Shown here: positions 38,638 to 48,697 of the stretch, one piece after another
How positions within the stretch are numbered: the first letter of the stretch is position 1
Layout of the letters: every line of letters begins with the position of its first letter
NCBI GenBank assembly: GCA_030429235.1
Contig: JAUIDB010000011.1
Span: 62,001 to 126,000, forward strand
Direction: 5' to 3'
DNA length: 64,000 nt
From: Thermoanaerobaculia bacterium
Lineage (GTDB): Bacteria; Acidobacteriota; Thermoanaerobaculia; Multivoradales; JAIOJS01
Made by a program: the position numbers and the translations under genes
The notes under the pieces: generated by a model
What the model was told of the DNA's origin: nothing
Seen by the model: the letters and a program-made list of their open reading frames with translations, nothing else
The model's database searches: none

Positions 38638-41364
38638 ATGTCGTCCAACCGTCGCTCCGTCGAGCCGAAGTCCCTGCGAGTGGGGGACCGCGAGTATCTC
38701 TATGCCCCCCTATCCGACCTGTCCGGCGGCTTCGATCTCGGGCGCCTTCCCTACGCCCTCAAGGTTCTGCTCGAGAATCTGGCCCGCCGCGAGGATGGGC
38801 AGTCCGTCACCGCCGCCGACATCAAGGCTGTGGCGAACTGGCAGCCGGCGGCGGCTCCGACCACCGAGATCGCTTTCATGCCCGCACGCGTGCTCCTACA
38901 GGACTTCACGGGGGTGCCCGCGATCGTCGATCTGGCCGCGATGCGCGACGCGATGCGAACCATGGGTGGCGATCCCAACCAGATCAATCCTTTGCAGCCG
39001 GCGGAGCTGGTCATCGATCACTCGGTCCAGGTGGACGAGTACGGCTCGCAGGCCGCGTTTCTCATCAACGCCGAGCGCGAGCTCGAGCGCAATCGCGAGC
39101 GGTACGCGTTTTTGCGCTGGGGCCAGCAGGCGTTTTCGAACTTCCGCGTGGTGCCGCCGGATACCGGGATCGTGCACCAAGTCAACCTCGAACACTTGGC
39201 GCGGGTGGTGATGGCGGAGCAGGTCGACGGCGAGCTGTGGGCGTATCCCGACACCCTCGTCGGTACCGACTCGCACACCACCATGATCAACGGCCTGGGG
39301 GTGCTTGGTTGGGGGGTCGGAGGGATCGAGGCCGAGGCCGCCATGCTCGGTCAGGCAGTTAGCATGCTGGTGCCGCAGGTCGTCGGGTTCCGGCTGGAGG
39401 GCGCGCTGCGCGAAGGGGCGACGGCGACCGACCTGGTCCTGACCGTGACGCAGATGCTGCGGGAGCGCGGAGTCGTGGGCAAGTTCGTCGAGTTCTTCGG
39501 ATCGGGTCTGGCGACCCTTCCGCTGGCCGACCGCGCGACCATCGCCAACATGGCTCCGGAGTACGGCGCTACCTGCGGCATCTTCCCGGTCGACCAGACC
39601 ACCCTCGACTACCTGGCCTTCACCGGGCGCGAGTCGCAGGTCCCGCTGGTCGACGCCTATTTGCGCGAGCAGGGCATGTTCCACACCCGCGAGACCCGCG
39701 ACGCCGAGTACACGGACACCCTGCGACTCGACCTGGGCTCGGTCGTGCCCAGCATGGCGGGTCCCAAGCGTCCCCAGGACCGGATCCTGCTCACCGATGT
39801 CCGCGAGGCCTTCCGGCGGGACGTCGATGGTCTGCGAGCCAAGGGCGCGGCCGACGGGGGTCTCGCCGTGGCCACCGAGGAGGCGGCCGGAGTCGCGGTC
39901 TCCTACCGCGATCAGGACTTTCGTCTCACCGACGGCGCCGTGGTCATCGCGGCGATCACGTCGTGCACCAACACCTCGAACCCCAGTGTGATGATCGGGG
40001 CCGGGCTGCTGGCCCGCAACGCCGTCGAACGTGGACTAGCGACCAAACCCTGGGTCAAGACCTCGCTGGCTCCGGGGTCGAAGGTGGTGACGCGGTACCT
40101 GGACGAGGCGGGTCTCACCCCCTACCTGGAGGCGTTGGGATTCCACTTGGTGGGCTACGGCTGTACCACGTGCATCGGCAACAGCGGTCCCCTTCCCGAA
40201 CCGATCCAGCGAGGAGTGGTGGAGGGCAATCTCGTGGTCTCCTCCGTGCTCTCGGGGAACCGGAACTTCGAGGGTCGCATTCATCCGGAGATCCGAGCCA
40301 ACTACCTGGCTTCGCCCCCGCTCGTGGTCGCCTACGCCCTGGCTGGGCACCTGGACGTCGACCTGTACGAGCAGCCGATCGGCACCGACCGAGAGGGAAA
40401 CGAGGTCTACCTGAAGGAGATCTGGCCGTCGCGCGAGGAGATCGCCGAAACCGTGGCCAGTGCCCTGAAGTCCGAGATGTTCGAGGGGGAGTACCGCGGT
40501 GTCTTCGACGGTGACGAGACGTGGCGGAGTCTCGAGATTCCCGACGGGGATACCTTCGACTGGCAGGACGACTCGACTTATATCAAGAACCCTCCCTACT
40601 TCGACGGAATGCCGGCGTCGGCGCCCGAGGTCGAAGACCTGGCGGGAGTCCGCGTGCTGGCCCTGCTCGGCCAATCGGTGACCACCGACCACATCTCACC
40701 GGCGGGCGCGATCAAGCTCGACAGCCCGGCGGGGCGCTACCTGACGGAGCGGGGAGTTGCACCCCGCGACTTCAACTCGTACGGGTCCCGGCGAGGCAAC
40801 CACGAGGTCATGATGCGCGGGACGTTTGCCAACGTTCGTCTGCGCAACCAACTGGTGCCGGGTGTCGAGGGAGGATTCACCGTTCATCTGCCCGAGGGCG
40901 AGCAGATGAGCATCTTCGACGCTTCGGCGCGCTACCTCGAAGAGGGAGTGCCGCTCATGATCCTCGCCGGCAAGGAGTACGGTACCGGTTCGTCCCGGGA
41001 CTGGGCCGCCAAGGGGCCACGCCTGCTCGGCGTGCGGGTGGTCATCGCCGAGAGCTACGAACGGATCCACCGTTCGAATCTCATCGGTATGGGAGTGCTC
41101 CCGCTCGAGTTCCTGCCCGGAGACGGCGCCGAGTCGCTGGCGCTGACCGGTCGCGAGACCTACTCGATTCAGGGGCTCTCCGAGGCGCTGGGAGCCGGGC
41201 GATCGGCAACTCGCTTCACGGTACGAGTGACCGCCGCGCGGCCGGAAGGGGGCGAAGTGCACTTCGAGGCCAAGGCTCGTCTCGATACCCCGGACGAGGT
41301 GGAGTACTACCGCCACGGGGGCATTCTCCACTATGTACTCCGTCAGCTCGTCGAGTCGTCGTAG
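38638..41364 (+). CDS. acnA: Aconitate hydratase
   Basis: [98 protein letters not shown]. Confidence 0.96.
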   Translation: MSSNRRSVEPKSLRVGDREYLYAPLSDLSGGFDLGRLPYALKVLLENLARREDGQSVTAADIKAVANWQPAAAPTTEIAFMPARVLLQDFTGVPAIVDLAAMRDAMRTMGGDPNQINPLQPAELVIDHSVQVDEYGSQAAFLINAERELERNRERYAFLRWGQQAFSNFRVVPPDTGIVHQVNLEHLARVVMAEQVDGELWAYPDTLVGTDSHTTMINGLGVLGWGVGGIEAEAAMLGQAVSMLVPQVVGFRLEGALREGATATDLVLTVTQMLRERGVVGKFVEFFGSGLATLPLADRATIANMAPEYGATCGIFPVDQTTLDYLAFTGRESQVPLVDAYLREQGMFHTRETRDAEYTDTLRLDLGSVVPSMAGPKRPQDRILLTDVREAFRRDVDGLRAKGAADGGLAVATEEAAGVAVSYRDQDFRLTDGAVVIAAITSCTNTSNPSVMIGAGLLARNAVERGLATKPWVKTSLAPGSKVVTRYLDEAGLTPYLEALGFHLVGYGCTTCIGNSGPLPEPIQRGVVEGNLVVSSVLSGNRNFEGRIHPEIRANYLASPPLVVAYALAGHLDVDLYEQPIGTDREGNEVYLKEIWPSREEIAETVASALKSEMFEGEYRGVFDGDETWRSLEIPDGDTFDWQDDSTYIKNPPYFDGMPASAPEVEDLAGVRVLALLGQSVTTDHISPAGAIKLDSPAGRYLTERGVAPRDFNSYGSRRGNHEVMMRGTFANVRLRNQLVPGVEGGFTVHLPEGEQMSIFDASARYLEEGVPLMILAGKEYGTGSSRDWAAKGPRLLGVRVVIAESYERIHRSNLIGMGVLPLEFLPGDGAESLALTGRETYSIQGLSEALGAGRSATRFTVRVTAARPEGGEVHFEAKARLDTPDEVEYYRHGGILHYVLRQLVESS

Positions 41365-41377
41365 GGCCTCTCAGGCG

Positions 41378-41415
41378 AAAAAAAGTCCCCGTGCCGAGGA
41401 GGGATCGGCACGGGG
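41378..41415 (-). terminator. Intrinsic terminator on the minus strand (no annotated upstream minus-strand gene)
   Basis: Perfect 11-bp stem CCCCGTGCCGA / TCGGCACGGGG (41387-41397 / 41405-41415), 7-nt loop; minus-strand reading gives ...CACGGGGACTTTTTTTCGC. The plus-strand 3' side is purine-rich with no U-tract. Confidence 0.75.
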
Positions 41416-41579
41416 AGAGGAGAGGGAGTTGAAGGAGTTGTTCTAGTCGGTTCGTCGGAGCTGTCTTCGGCTCCGCTTCCCTTTCCTTGTGCAACCCGGC
41501 GTGGGGAACGAATATTCCGGCCCTAGGGGAAGGCCGGGATAGGATGAACCGCCGAGATCGAGTCGGAACCCAGCCTGCT

Positions 41580-41945
41580 ATGTACACCATCTGCAAAGAC
41601 TTTCAGTTTGCCGCCGCCCATTTCATCCGGGGGCACACCCGCGGTTGCGAGAACCTGCACGGGCACAACTATCGCGTGCGGGTCTGCGTGGGTTCCCGAG
41701 AACTCGACTCGCTCGGCATGGTGATGGACTTCGCCGACCTCAAGGAGCTGACCGAGCGAGTGGTCGGTCGCTTCGATCACCGGGTCATCAACGACCTGCC
41801 ACCGTTCGATGAGGTCAACACCACGGCCGAGCTGTTCGCTTCGTTCGTCTTCCGAGAACTGGTGACCAGGCTGCCGGAGCGGGTCGTTCTGCAGCGGGTC
41901 GAGGTGTGGGAGAACGACAGCTCCTGCGCAATCTACGCCGAGTGA
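41580..41945 (+). CDS. queD: 6-carboxytetrahydropterin synthase (QueD/PTPS family)
   Basis: FQFAAAHFIRGHTRGCENLHGHNYRVRVCVG, GMVMDFADLKE, FDHRVINDLPPFDEVNTTAE, VWENDSSCAIY. Confidence 0.93.
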   Translation: MYTICKDFQFAAAHFIRGHTRGCENLHGHNYRVRVCVGSRELDSLGMVMDFADLKELTERVVGRFDHRVINDLPPFDEVNTTAELFASFVFRELVTRLPERVVLQRVEVWENDSSCAIYAE

Positions 41946-41949
41946 GATC

Positions 41950-42591
41950 GTGCGACTCAAAGTGCATGAGATTTTCTGCTCGCTGCAGGGTGAATCGACC
42001 CATGCCGGGCGGCGGTGTGTCCTGATTCGGCTCACCGGTTGTCAGATGCGCTGTCACTGGTGCGACACGCCCTACGCGTTCTACGACGGGCAGTGGATGG
42101 AACTCGAGGAGATCCTCGAGGTCGTCGAGGGTTTCGACTGCCGTTTAGTCGAACTCACTGGCGGCGAGCCACTGTTGCAACCCGGGGCGCTTCCGCTGAT
42201 GGCCACGCTGTGCGATCGGGGTTACGAAGTGTTGCTCGAGACCGGAGGGGGACTCGATATCGGAGAGGTCGATCCCCGGGTGCGACGGATCGTCGATGTG
42301 AAGTGTCCGGGCAGTGGGGAAGCGGACCACAACTTCTGGCCCAACCTCGACCGCCTGCGGTCCGGGGACGAACTCAAGTTCGTCCTGGCGGACGAGGCGG
42401 ACTACCAGTGGGCCCGGGCGCTGGTCGAAGAGCGTGGTCTGGCTTCGTCGGTACCGGTGCACTTCTCGCCGGTGCACAGTACCCTCGAGCCCACCGACCT
42501 GGCGGCCTGGATCCTGCGGGACCGCCTGCCCGTCCGCCTGCAGCTCCAACTCCACAAGCTGCTCTGGGGGGCGGAGGCGACCGGAGTCTAG
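41950..42591 (+). CDS. queE: 7-carboxy-7-deazaguanine synthase (radical SAM)
   Basis: VHEIFCSLQGESTHAGRRCVLIRLTGCQMRCHWCDTPYAF (cysteine cluster), ELTGGEPLLQ, VDVKCPGSGE. Confidence 0.93.
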   Translation: MRLKVHEIFCSLQGESTHAGRRCVLIRLTGCQMRCHWCDTPYAFYDGQWMELEEILEVVEGFDCRLVELTGGEPLLQPGALPLMATLCDRGYEVLLETGGGLDIGEVDPRVRRIVDVKCPGSGEADHNFWPNLDRLRSGDELKFVLADEADYQWARALVEERGLASSVPVHFSPVHSTLEPTDLAAWILRDRLPVRLQLQLHKLLWGAEATGV

Positions 42592-42638
42592 TCGGCACGC
42601 CGCGCCGTTTCGTCACCGGACTGCCGCGTCGCGGCGAG

Positions 42639-42667
42639 TTGATCGATACCTCGGTGAGAGCTACAAT
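42639..42667 (+). promoter_or_regulatory. Candidate sigma-70 promoter for gltA
   Basis: TTGATC - 17 nt - TACAAT (42639-42644 / 42662-42667), in the ~250-bp intergenic region upstream of citrate synthase. Confidence 0.55.
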
Positions 42668-42841
42668 TGGAGCCAATTCGGGCGGCTTCGGTACGTGACG
42701 CCGTAACCCGCAGCGATCTCGACGCGACGACAGGCGCCGTCGGTTCCACGAGATCGATGATCGCCGGTTTCGGCAACATTTTCCAGAGACCCCAGTCAGC
42801 AAGAGTTCGCCGCGTTGCGGCGATGCTTCGCGGAGGATTCG

Positions 42842-44095
42842 ATGACGACAGCAAAACTGATGCTCGACGGTCGAGAGTACGAACTCCCGGTGGTGGTGGG
42901 AAGCGAGGGAGAGGTCGCAGTCGATATCCGTCGTTTGCGGGCCGAAACCCACGCCGTCACCCTGGATTCAGGCTTCGCCAACAGCGGCTCGTGTACGAGC
43001 GCCATCACCTTCATCGATGGCGAGAAGGGGATTCTGCGATACCGCGGCTACCCCATCGAAGAGATCGCGACCGAGGCGAGCTTTACCGAGGTCGCCTACC
43101 TTCTGATCTACGGTGAACGTCCGTCGGCCGAGCAACTGGACGAGTTCAACCGTAAGTTGACCTACCACAGCCTGATCCACGAGGACATGAAGAACTTCTT
43201 CTCGGGGTTTCCGGCCACGGCGCACCCGATGGCGATCCTCTCGGCGATGGTCGCTTCGTTGTCGAGCTACTACCCGCGATCGGCGATCGACAACGTCGAG
43301 TTGAACATCATCCGGCTGCTCTCGAAGGCCCGCACCATCGCCGCCTTTTCCTACAAGAAGTCGATGGGCCAGCCGTTCATGTACCCACAGAACGATCTCA
43401 CCTACACCGAGAACTTTCTGCACATGATGTTCGCCGTACCGGCCGAGAACTACCACATCTCTCCGGTCATGGAGCGCGCGCTCAACCTGCTGCTGATCCT
43501 CCACGCCGATCACGAACAGAACTGCTCGACTTCGACCGTCAGGATGGTCGGCAGTTCGGAGGCCAACCTCTTCGCTTCGATCTCGGCCGGCATCAATGCG
43601 CTCTGGGGTCCGCTCCACGGCGGGGCCAACCAGAAGGTCATCGAGATGTTGACCAGGATCCGGGACGACGGTGGGGACTACGACAAGTACGTCGAGAAGG
43701 CCAAGGACAAGGACGACGAGTTCCGTCTGATGGGCTTCGGGCACCGCGTCTACAAGAACTTCGACCCTCGGGCCAAGATCCTGAAGGCGGCGGCCGACGA
43801 GGTCCTAGCCGAGATGGGGAAGAACGATCCGCTCCTCGACATCGCCAAGAACCTCGAGCGCATCGCGCTCGAAGACGAGTACTTCGTCGAGCGGAGGCTC
43901 TATCCGAACGTCGATTTCTACAGCGGAATCCTCTATCGGGCCATGGGCATTCCCACCAACATGTTCACTGTCATGTTCGCCCTCGGACGGCTTCCGGGGT
44001 GGATCGCCCATTGGCGAGAGATGCGGAACGATCCCAAGGGACGGATCTACCGCCCACGGCAGATCTACACCGGGTCGACCCTGCGCCACTGGTAG
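42842..44095 (+). CDS. gltA: Citrate synthase
   Basis: ITFIDGEKGILRYRGYPIEEIA, LLILHADHEQNCSTSTVRMVGSSEANLFASISAGINALWGPLHGGANQKVIEML, LMGFGHRVYKNFDPRAKILK, PNVDFYSGILYRAMGIPTNMFTVMFALGR. Confidence 0.96.
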   Translation: MTTAKLMLDGREYELPVVVGSEGEVAVDIRRLRAETHAVTLDSGFANSGSCTSAITFIDGEKGILRYRGYPIEEIATEASFTEVAYLLIYGERPSAEQLDEFNRKLTYHSLIHEDMKNFFSGFPATAHPMAILSAMVASLSSYYPRSAIDNVELNIIRLLSKARTIAAFSYKKSMGQPFMYPQNDLTYTENFLHMMFAVPAENYHISPVMERALNLLLILHADHEQNCSTSTVRMVGSSEANLFASISAGINALWGPLHGGANQKVIEMLTRIRDDGGDYDKYVEKAKDKDDEFRLMGFGHRVYKNFDPRAKILKAAADEVLAEMGKNDPLLDIAKNLERIALEDEYFVERRLYPNVDFYSGILYRAMGIPTNMFTVMFALGRLPGWIAHWREMRNDPKGRIYRPRQIYTGSTLRHW

Positions 44096-44099
44096 GACC

Positions 44100-44126
44100 G
44101 GTCGGGCGCTTCGACAGCGCTCGGCC
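44100..44126. terminator. Strong hairpin between convergent gltA and the PGPGW-family gene
   Basis: GGTCGGGCGCT-TCGAC-AGCGCTCGGCC, 11 bp including two G-T pairs, 5 nt after gltA stop; no U-tract. Confidence 0.4.
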
Positions 44127-44139
44127 TAGGAGAGTGAGA

Positions 44140-44412
44140 CTACTGAGAGTCTCGGAGTCCGAGTTTGCGCTCGAGCCAGCGACGGCCCTCGAGGAAGCGG
44201 CGCCATCCGCGGGGCCAAGGTCGGAAACACCAGCGCAGAAGCCGATGGGCCGAGTCGCTGGCAAACGACAGGCAGGCCAGGGCCGCCACCAGAGTCAGGA
44301 TGCCCTGCAGCCCGGGTAGCGCCAGTCCGATCAACCCGACGATGAGCAGCACCACGCCGGCCAGGGCCAGGACCACCCTCCACCCGAGGCCGGGGCGTGG
44401 CGGCGTTTTCAA
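44140..44412 (-). CDS. Small membrane protein, PGPGW-family-like
   Basis: LALAGVVLLIVGLIGLALPGLQGILTLVAALACLSFASDSAHRLLRW...RR-LERKL. Confidence 0.65.
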   Translation of the reverse strand: MKTPPRPGLGWRVVLALAGVVLLIVGLIGLALPGLQGILTLVAALACLSFASDSAHRLLRWCFRPWPRGWRRFLEGRRWLERKLGLRDSQ

Positions 44413-44430
44413 GGGACCCTCGCCTGATCC

Positions 44431-45444
44431 TCAGTGCTGCGGTCGCACGATTCGCGACCAGTTGTAGTCGGTCAGCAGCCCCTTTCCCTGACCCGAACCG
44501 AGCCACCAGAGGATGGACGGTTTGGGCTGGAGCTGCGCGATCAGATGCGAACCGACCCGGGGACCTGAGATGAACGCACTGGCGGAGAGCGCTTCGGCAT
44601 CGACGGCGAGGTTGGAGGCGGCCAAGGTCGCCGCGATACCCTCGATCGGCTGCCCGGTCCTCTGGTCGAGGTAGGGAGGGAAGGTGACGCCTCCCATCGC
44701 CATGCGAGCCGCGGCCGGGGAGGCGATGGCCAGGCTGCTGTCCCGCAGGCGGACCTTGTCGTAGAGGTCGGACAACTGGGAGGGGAGCGGGAGCGAGAGA
44801 TCCCAGCCCTTCCCCTCGGGACCGGGGCCGATGGCGCGTTGGACATTGCCGATTCGTACCGAGGCGCTCGCGACCCCCGACTGGACCAGCTGATCGACCA
44901 CCGAGTCCACGGCGAAGCCGCGCTCGAATCCCCAGAGGTCGATGCGACTGGGGGGGGCGAGAGAAACCGTCTGGGCCTGTGGGTCGAGTCGCAAACGATC
45001 GCAATCGGCGAGGCCAGCCCGTTGCGCCAGCCCGGAGTCTCCCGGGCGGGCCACGACCGGTTGCCGTAGGCCCCAGGAGGCGTAGAGCCAGGCTCCTAGT
45101 GGACCGTGGCGACCGTCACTCCAGCGGCAGTACCACGAGGCTCGCTGCAGCAGGGCGAAGAACTCCTCCGAGACGGCTTGCGGCGACTCGCTGGCTTCGT
45201 CATTGAGCCCCGCCAGGGTACCGGAGGACCCGTCGGTCAGCGTTTCGATCTCCCGCAAGTGGGCGAACGCTCCCTGGATGGCATCGTCGAGCGCCTGCCA
45301 GTCGGGTCCGGTGGCCTGGATCACCACGGGTACGCCGAACGCCATCGCTTCTCGCCGCAGCGGCTCCTGTCCCGTCGCGGGATGCACCGCGAGGAACTGG
45401 AGCGCGAGGAGTTGGATCGCGAGTACGATCAGCGGCCGAACCAT
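44431..45444 (-). CDS. FAD:protein FMN transferase (ApbE family, divergent)
   Basis: Signal peptide; RREAMAFGVPVVIQ, ALDDAIQGAFAHLREIETL, IDLWGFERGFAVDSVVDQL, YLDQRTGQPIEGIAATLAASNLAVDAEALSASAFI. Confidence 0.8.
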   Translation of the reverse strand: MVRPLIVLAIQLLALQFLAVHPATGQEPLRREAMAFGVPVVIQATGPDWQALDDAIQGAFAHLREIETLTDGSSGTLAGLNDEASESPQAVSEEFFALLQRASWYCRWSDGRHGPLGAWLYASWGLRQPVVARPGDSGLAQRAGLADCDRLRLDPQAQTVSLAPPSRIDLWGFERGFAVDSVVDQLVQSGVASASVRIGNVQRAIGPGPEGKGWDLSLPLPSQLSDLYDKVRLRDSSLAIASPAAARMAMGGVTFPPYLDQRTGQPIEGIAATLAASNLAVDAEALSASAFISGPRVGSHLIAQLQPKPSILWWLGSGQGKGLLTDYNWSRIVRPQH

Positions 45445-45496
45445 GGTCGCATCTTAGCCCGAGGCCAGGGCGTGGATGGCGATCTCGCGGTGTGGC

Positions 45497-46729
45497 TCAG
45501 GCGATCAGGATGCGAGCGAAGCGTCGCTTGCCGACCTTGAGCAGGTACGGTTCTTCGCGGCTCGGAAGGATCGACGAGATCGCATCGCTCCCCCGCAACG
45601 GTTCACCGTCGACGGAAACCGCACCCTGCTCGATGAGTCGGCGCGACTCTTTGTTGCTGGGTGCGAGTTCGGCCGACACCAACAATCTGAAGAGTGGTGT
45701 GTCCCGGTCGATGGTGAACTCGGGGAGGTCGTCGGGGGCGCCACCGCTGGCGAAGACGCGCTCGAACTCCGCTTCGGCCTCGCGAGCGGCTTCGGCTCCG
45801 TGGTAGTCGGTGACGATGCGGCGGGCCAGCTCCTGCTTGACCTTCTTGGGGTGCAGCGAACCCTCGGCCACTGCGGCTCGACGGGCCTCGATCTCGCTCT
45901 CCGGAAGATCGGTCAAGAGCAGATACCAGTCCCACATCAGGCGATCTGGGATCGACAGGGTCTTGCCGTAGGCCTCCCGGGGAGGATCGTCGAGGGCGAT
46001 GGCGTTGCCGAGACTCTTGGACATCTTCTCGGTGCCGTCGAGGCCCACCAGCAGCGGCACGGTGAGGCAGATCTGGGGCTCCAGACCATCCTCGCGCATC
46101 AGGCTGCGGCCCACCAGGAGGTTGAAGATCTGGTCGTGTCCGCCCAATTCGACGTCGGCTGCGAGAGCTACCGAGTCGTAGCCCTGGACCAGGGGATAGA
46201 GCAGCTCGTGGATATGGATGGGCTGGCCGTTGGCGAAACGCGTTCGGAAGTCCTCGCGCTCCATGAGCCGCGCCAGCGTGTAGCGGCCGGCGAGACGGAT
46301 CAGGCCCTCTGAACCCAGTGGCGAGAGCCAGCGGCTGTTGAAGTCGACCACCGTAGCCTCGCGGTCGAGGACCTTGAAGACCTGCTCCTGGTAGGTCTGG
46401 GCGTTGGCCAGGACTTCCTCACGCTCGAGCTGCGGTCGGGTTACCTTCTTGCCGGTAGGGTCTCCGATCATGGCGGTGAAGTCGCCGACCAGGAAGACGA
46501 CGCGATGACCCAGCTGCTGGAAGTGGCGCATCTTGCGCAACAACACCGTGTGCCCGAGGTGCAGGTCGGGAGAGGAGGGGTCGAATCCGACCTTGACCGT
46601 GAGAGGCTTACCCTGATCGAGGGAGCGTTGCAGCTTGCTGCGGAGCTGGTCTTCCTCGATCAGATCTACGGCTCCCCGCTTGAGTAGGCTCATCTGCTCG
46701 TCGACGGGGGGAAACTGGGGTGTGCTCAT
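45497..46729 (-). CDS. tyrS: Tyrosyl-tRNA synthetase
   Basis: KVGFDPSSPDLHLGHTVLLRKMRHFQQLGHRVVFLVGDFTAMIGDPTGK, GTEKMSKSLGNAIAL (KMSKS), C-terminal S4 domain. Confidence 0.96.
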   Translation of the reverse strand: MSTPQFPPVDEQMSLLKRGAVDLIEEDQLRSKLQRSLDQGKPLTVKVGFDPSSPDLHLGHTVLLRKMRHFQQLGHRVVFLVGDFTAMIGDPTGKKVTRPQLEREEVLANAQTYQEQVFKVLDREATVVDFNSRWLSPLGSEGLIRLAGRYTLARLMEREDFRTRFANGQPIHIHELLYPLVQGYDSVALAADVELGGHDQIFNLLVGRSLMREDGLEPQICLTVPLLVGLDGTEKMSKSLGNAIALDDPPREAYGKTLSIPDRLMWDWYLLLTDLPESEIEARRAAVAEGSLHPKKVKQELARRIVTDYHGAEAAREAEAEFERVFASGGAPDDLPEFTIDRDTPLFRLLVSAELAPSNKESRRLIEQGAVSVDGEPLRGSDAISSILPSREEPYLLKVGKRRFARILIA

Positions 46730-46769
46730 AAGGGGTGTTCGCCTCCGAAAGCGCAGGAGTTTAGCAGGG

Positions 46770-47615
46770 CTACCAGTTGGGAGCGGTCGGTACTCGTTCG
46801 GCTCCGGCCGCGACCTCGATCCGCCCGATCAGCCGCGCGTCTCCGCGCAGGGTCCAGTCGACGATCCGTCCCCCGTTCGACTGGCCGTCGACGGTCAGGC
46901 GACAACCGCTGGCGACCTCGACCTCGATGGGAAACTCCAGGAGCCGTGCCTCGACTCCGCAGGCCACCGCGGCCAGGATCCCACTACCGCAGGCCAGAGT
47001 CTCCCCTTCGACGCCGCGTTCGTAGGTTCGGATCTGCACCGCGTGCGCGGAGGGGAACGTGACGAAATCGACGTTCGCCCCCTCGGAGCCGAGGGCGGGA
47101 TCGCGGCGGATCGAGGGGGCGAGATCGTGGAGCGGGCAGTCGCCGAGGGGGGCGGTCCAGAGCAACACGACGTGGGGAACGCCGATCGTCTGGAACCAGC
47201 CGGACCGAATGCGCGGGTCCTCGGGTCCCGAATAGCTCCGGGCGGGTCTGGGGGGGACCGGGGGCGCGAGTTCGACGACCTCATCGTCGATCTGCCGGGC
47301 GAGGATCGGTCCGGCGTCCGTCTCGATCGACACCTGGCCGTCGCTCCAGCCGAGATGGAAGGCGAGGCGGGCAGCGGCTCGGGTCCCGTTGACACAGAGG
47401 CGCGCTCTCCCGCCGTCGGCGTTGTAGTGCTCCATGCGGACGACTCGATCTCGCGTTGCTCCCGGGAGTCGGCGGAGAACGAAGACACCGTCGGCTCCGA
47501 GTGACACCCCGCGCTGGCACCAGGCCCGGATCTGAGTCGGGGCGGGGTCTTGCGGCGGCTCGACCTGAGCCAGGAAGTCGTTCCCCGCTCCCGACAACCG
47601 CCAGAGTACGGTCAC
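46770..47615 (-). CDS. dapF: Diaminopimelate epimerase
   Basis: LSGAGNDFLAQVE, MEHYNADGGRARLCVNGTRAAARLA, GVPHVVLL, IRTYERGVEGETLACGSGILAAVACG; GTG start overlapping upstream stop. Confidence 0.93.
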   Translation of the reverse strand: MTVLWRLSGAGNDFLAQVEPPQDPAPTQIRAWCQRGVSLGADGVFVLRRLPGATRDRVVRMEHYNADGGRARLCVNGTRAAARLAFHLGWSDGQVSIETDAGPILARQIDDEVVELAPPVPPRPARSYSGPEDPRIRSGWFQTIGVPHVVLLWTAPLGDCPLHDLAPSIRRDPALGSEGANVDFVTFPSAHAVQIRTYERGVEGETLACGSGILAAVACGVEARLLEFPIEVEVASGCRLTVDGQSNGGRIVDWTLRGDARLIGRIEVAAGAERVPTAPNW

Positions 47616-48697
47616 GGGGTCCTGAGGCTGGCTTCGGTGGACGGCCGACTCTCGTTGCCGAGGCCGTCGACGGCGGTGACCCGGTAGCGGAAGGTCTGCC
47701 CCGACGCGAGACCTCCGTCCGACCACTCCGGAGTGCTGAGGAGGTCGGGATTGATGCGACGGAAGTCGCCGCCAGGGTCCGCTCGGTAGACGATGTAGCC
47801 GGCGGTGTCGAGATCGGGGCTCGGTTTCCACACCAGGTCGCCACCGCCGACCCGCGGCAGAGCCACCAGGTCGGCCGGAGGGGCCGGGGCGTAGGTGTCG
47901 CGATAGTCGATTTCTCGTTCCAGCGAGTAGGTACTCTCGCGGAGGGGAGCGCGGCTGGCCACGGCGGTCAGCGTATAGATGTAGCGCTCGCCGAAGCGGG
48001 CGGATTCATCGAGGTAACGGTGGGTCCCGGCGGGTACGAAAGCCAGAGGAGCCGCATAACCCTGCGCCACGGCAGGGCGTCGGTACACCGAGTACCCCTC
48101 GACCTCCTCGGCGGGCGGCTGCCAGCTCAGGCGCACCCCTTCGGCTCCCGATTCGATGTCGAGGGCGCTGGGCGGGGAGGGGGCGGTGCTGGGAATCAGG
48201 TGAACCAGGTTCGAGAACCCCGACTGCTCTCCCTCGATGGCCCGGGTGCGGACCGCGAACACGTGCAGTTCGATCGGGTCCTGGCTCAGGCCGGGGAGCG
48301 GGAGGCGAGCGACCAGCTCCGAGCCCTCGGTGGCGGAGGAGAGTTCGGGGCCGCGAAGGACGAGCAGTCGCTCGGCTGTCGCGGGAAACTCTCTTGCATC
48401 GACGACCGGCGGCAGCTCCGGGTCGGCGACGGGTCGTACCGTTTGCCAGAGTTCGACTTCGGCCAGCGTGGGGAGGACCTCACCGTCGGTCGTGGTGTCG
48501 GGATAACCCATCCGCAGGGACAGAATCTCTCCCTGCTGGGTAATCTTCAGATCGCGGGTGGGTTGGGGGATGGTCCGCTTGGGGGGGAGGGGGTCACCCT
48601 TCTTGCCGCAGCCCACCGTCCCGGCTCCGAGGAGCAGGATGAGGAGTGAGATCAGGAGACGAGGGCTCGAAGGGGTAGGGAGGTCTCTATAGAACAT
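47612..48697 (-). CDS. Lipoprotein with LptM/YifL-like N-terminus and fibronectin type III domains
   Basis: Lipobox and LptM-like motif [22 protein letters not shown]3-like repeats ([76 protein letters not shown]); overlaps dapF and hslU. Confidence 0.8.
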   Translation of the reverse strand: MFYRDLPTPSSPRLLISLLILLLGAGTVGCGKKGDPLPPKRTIPQPTRDLKITQQGEILSLRMGYPDTTTDGEVLPTLAEVELWQTVRPVADPELPPVVDAREFPATAERLLVLRGPELSSATEGSELVARLPLPGLSQDPIELHVFAVRTRAIEGEQSGFSNLVHLIPSTAPSPPSALDIESGAEGVRLSWQPPAEEVEGYSVYRRPAVAQGYAAPLAFVPAGTHRYLDESARFGERYIYTLTAVASRAPLRESTYSLEREIDYRDTYAPAPPADLVALPRVGGGDLVWKPSPDLDTAGYIVYRADPGGDFRRINPDLLSTPEWSDGGLASGQTFRYRVTAVDGLGNESRPSTEASLRTP

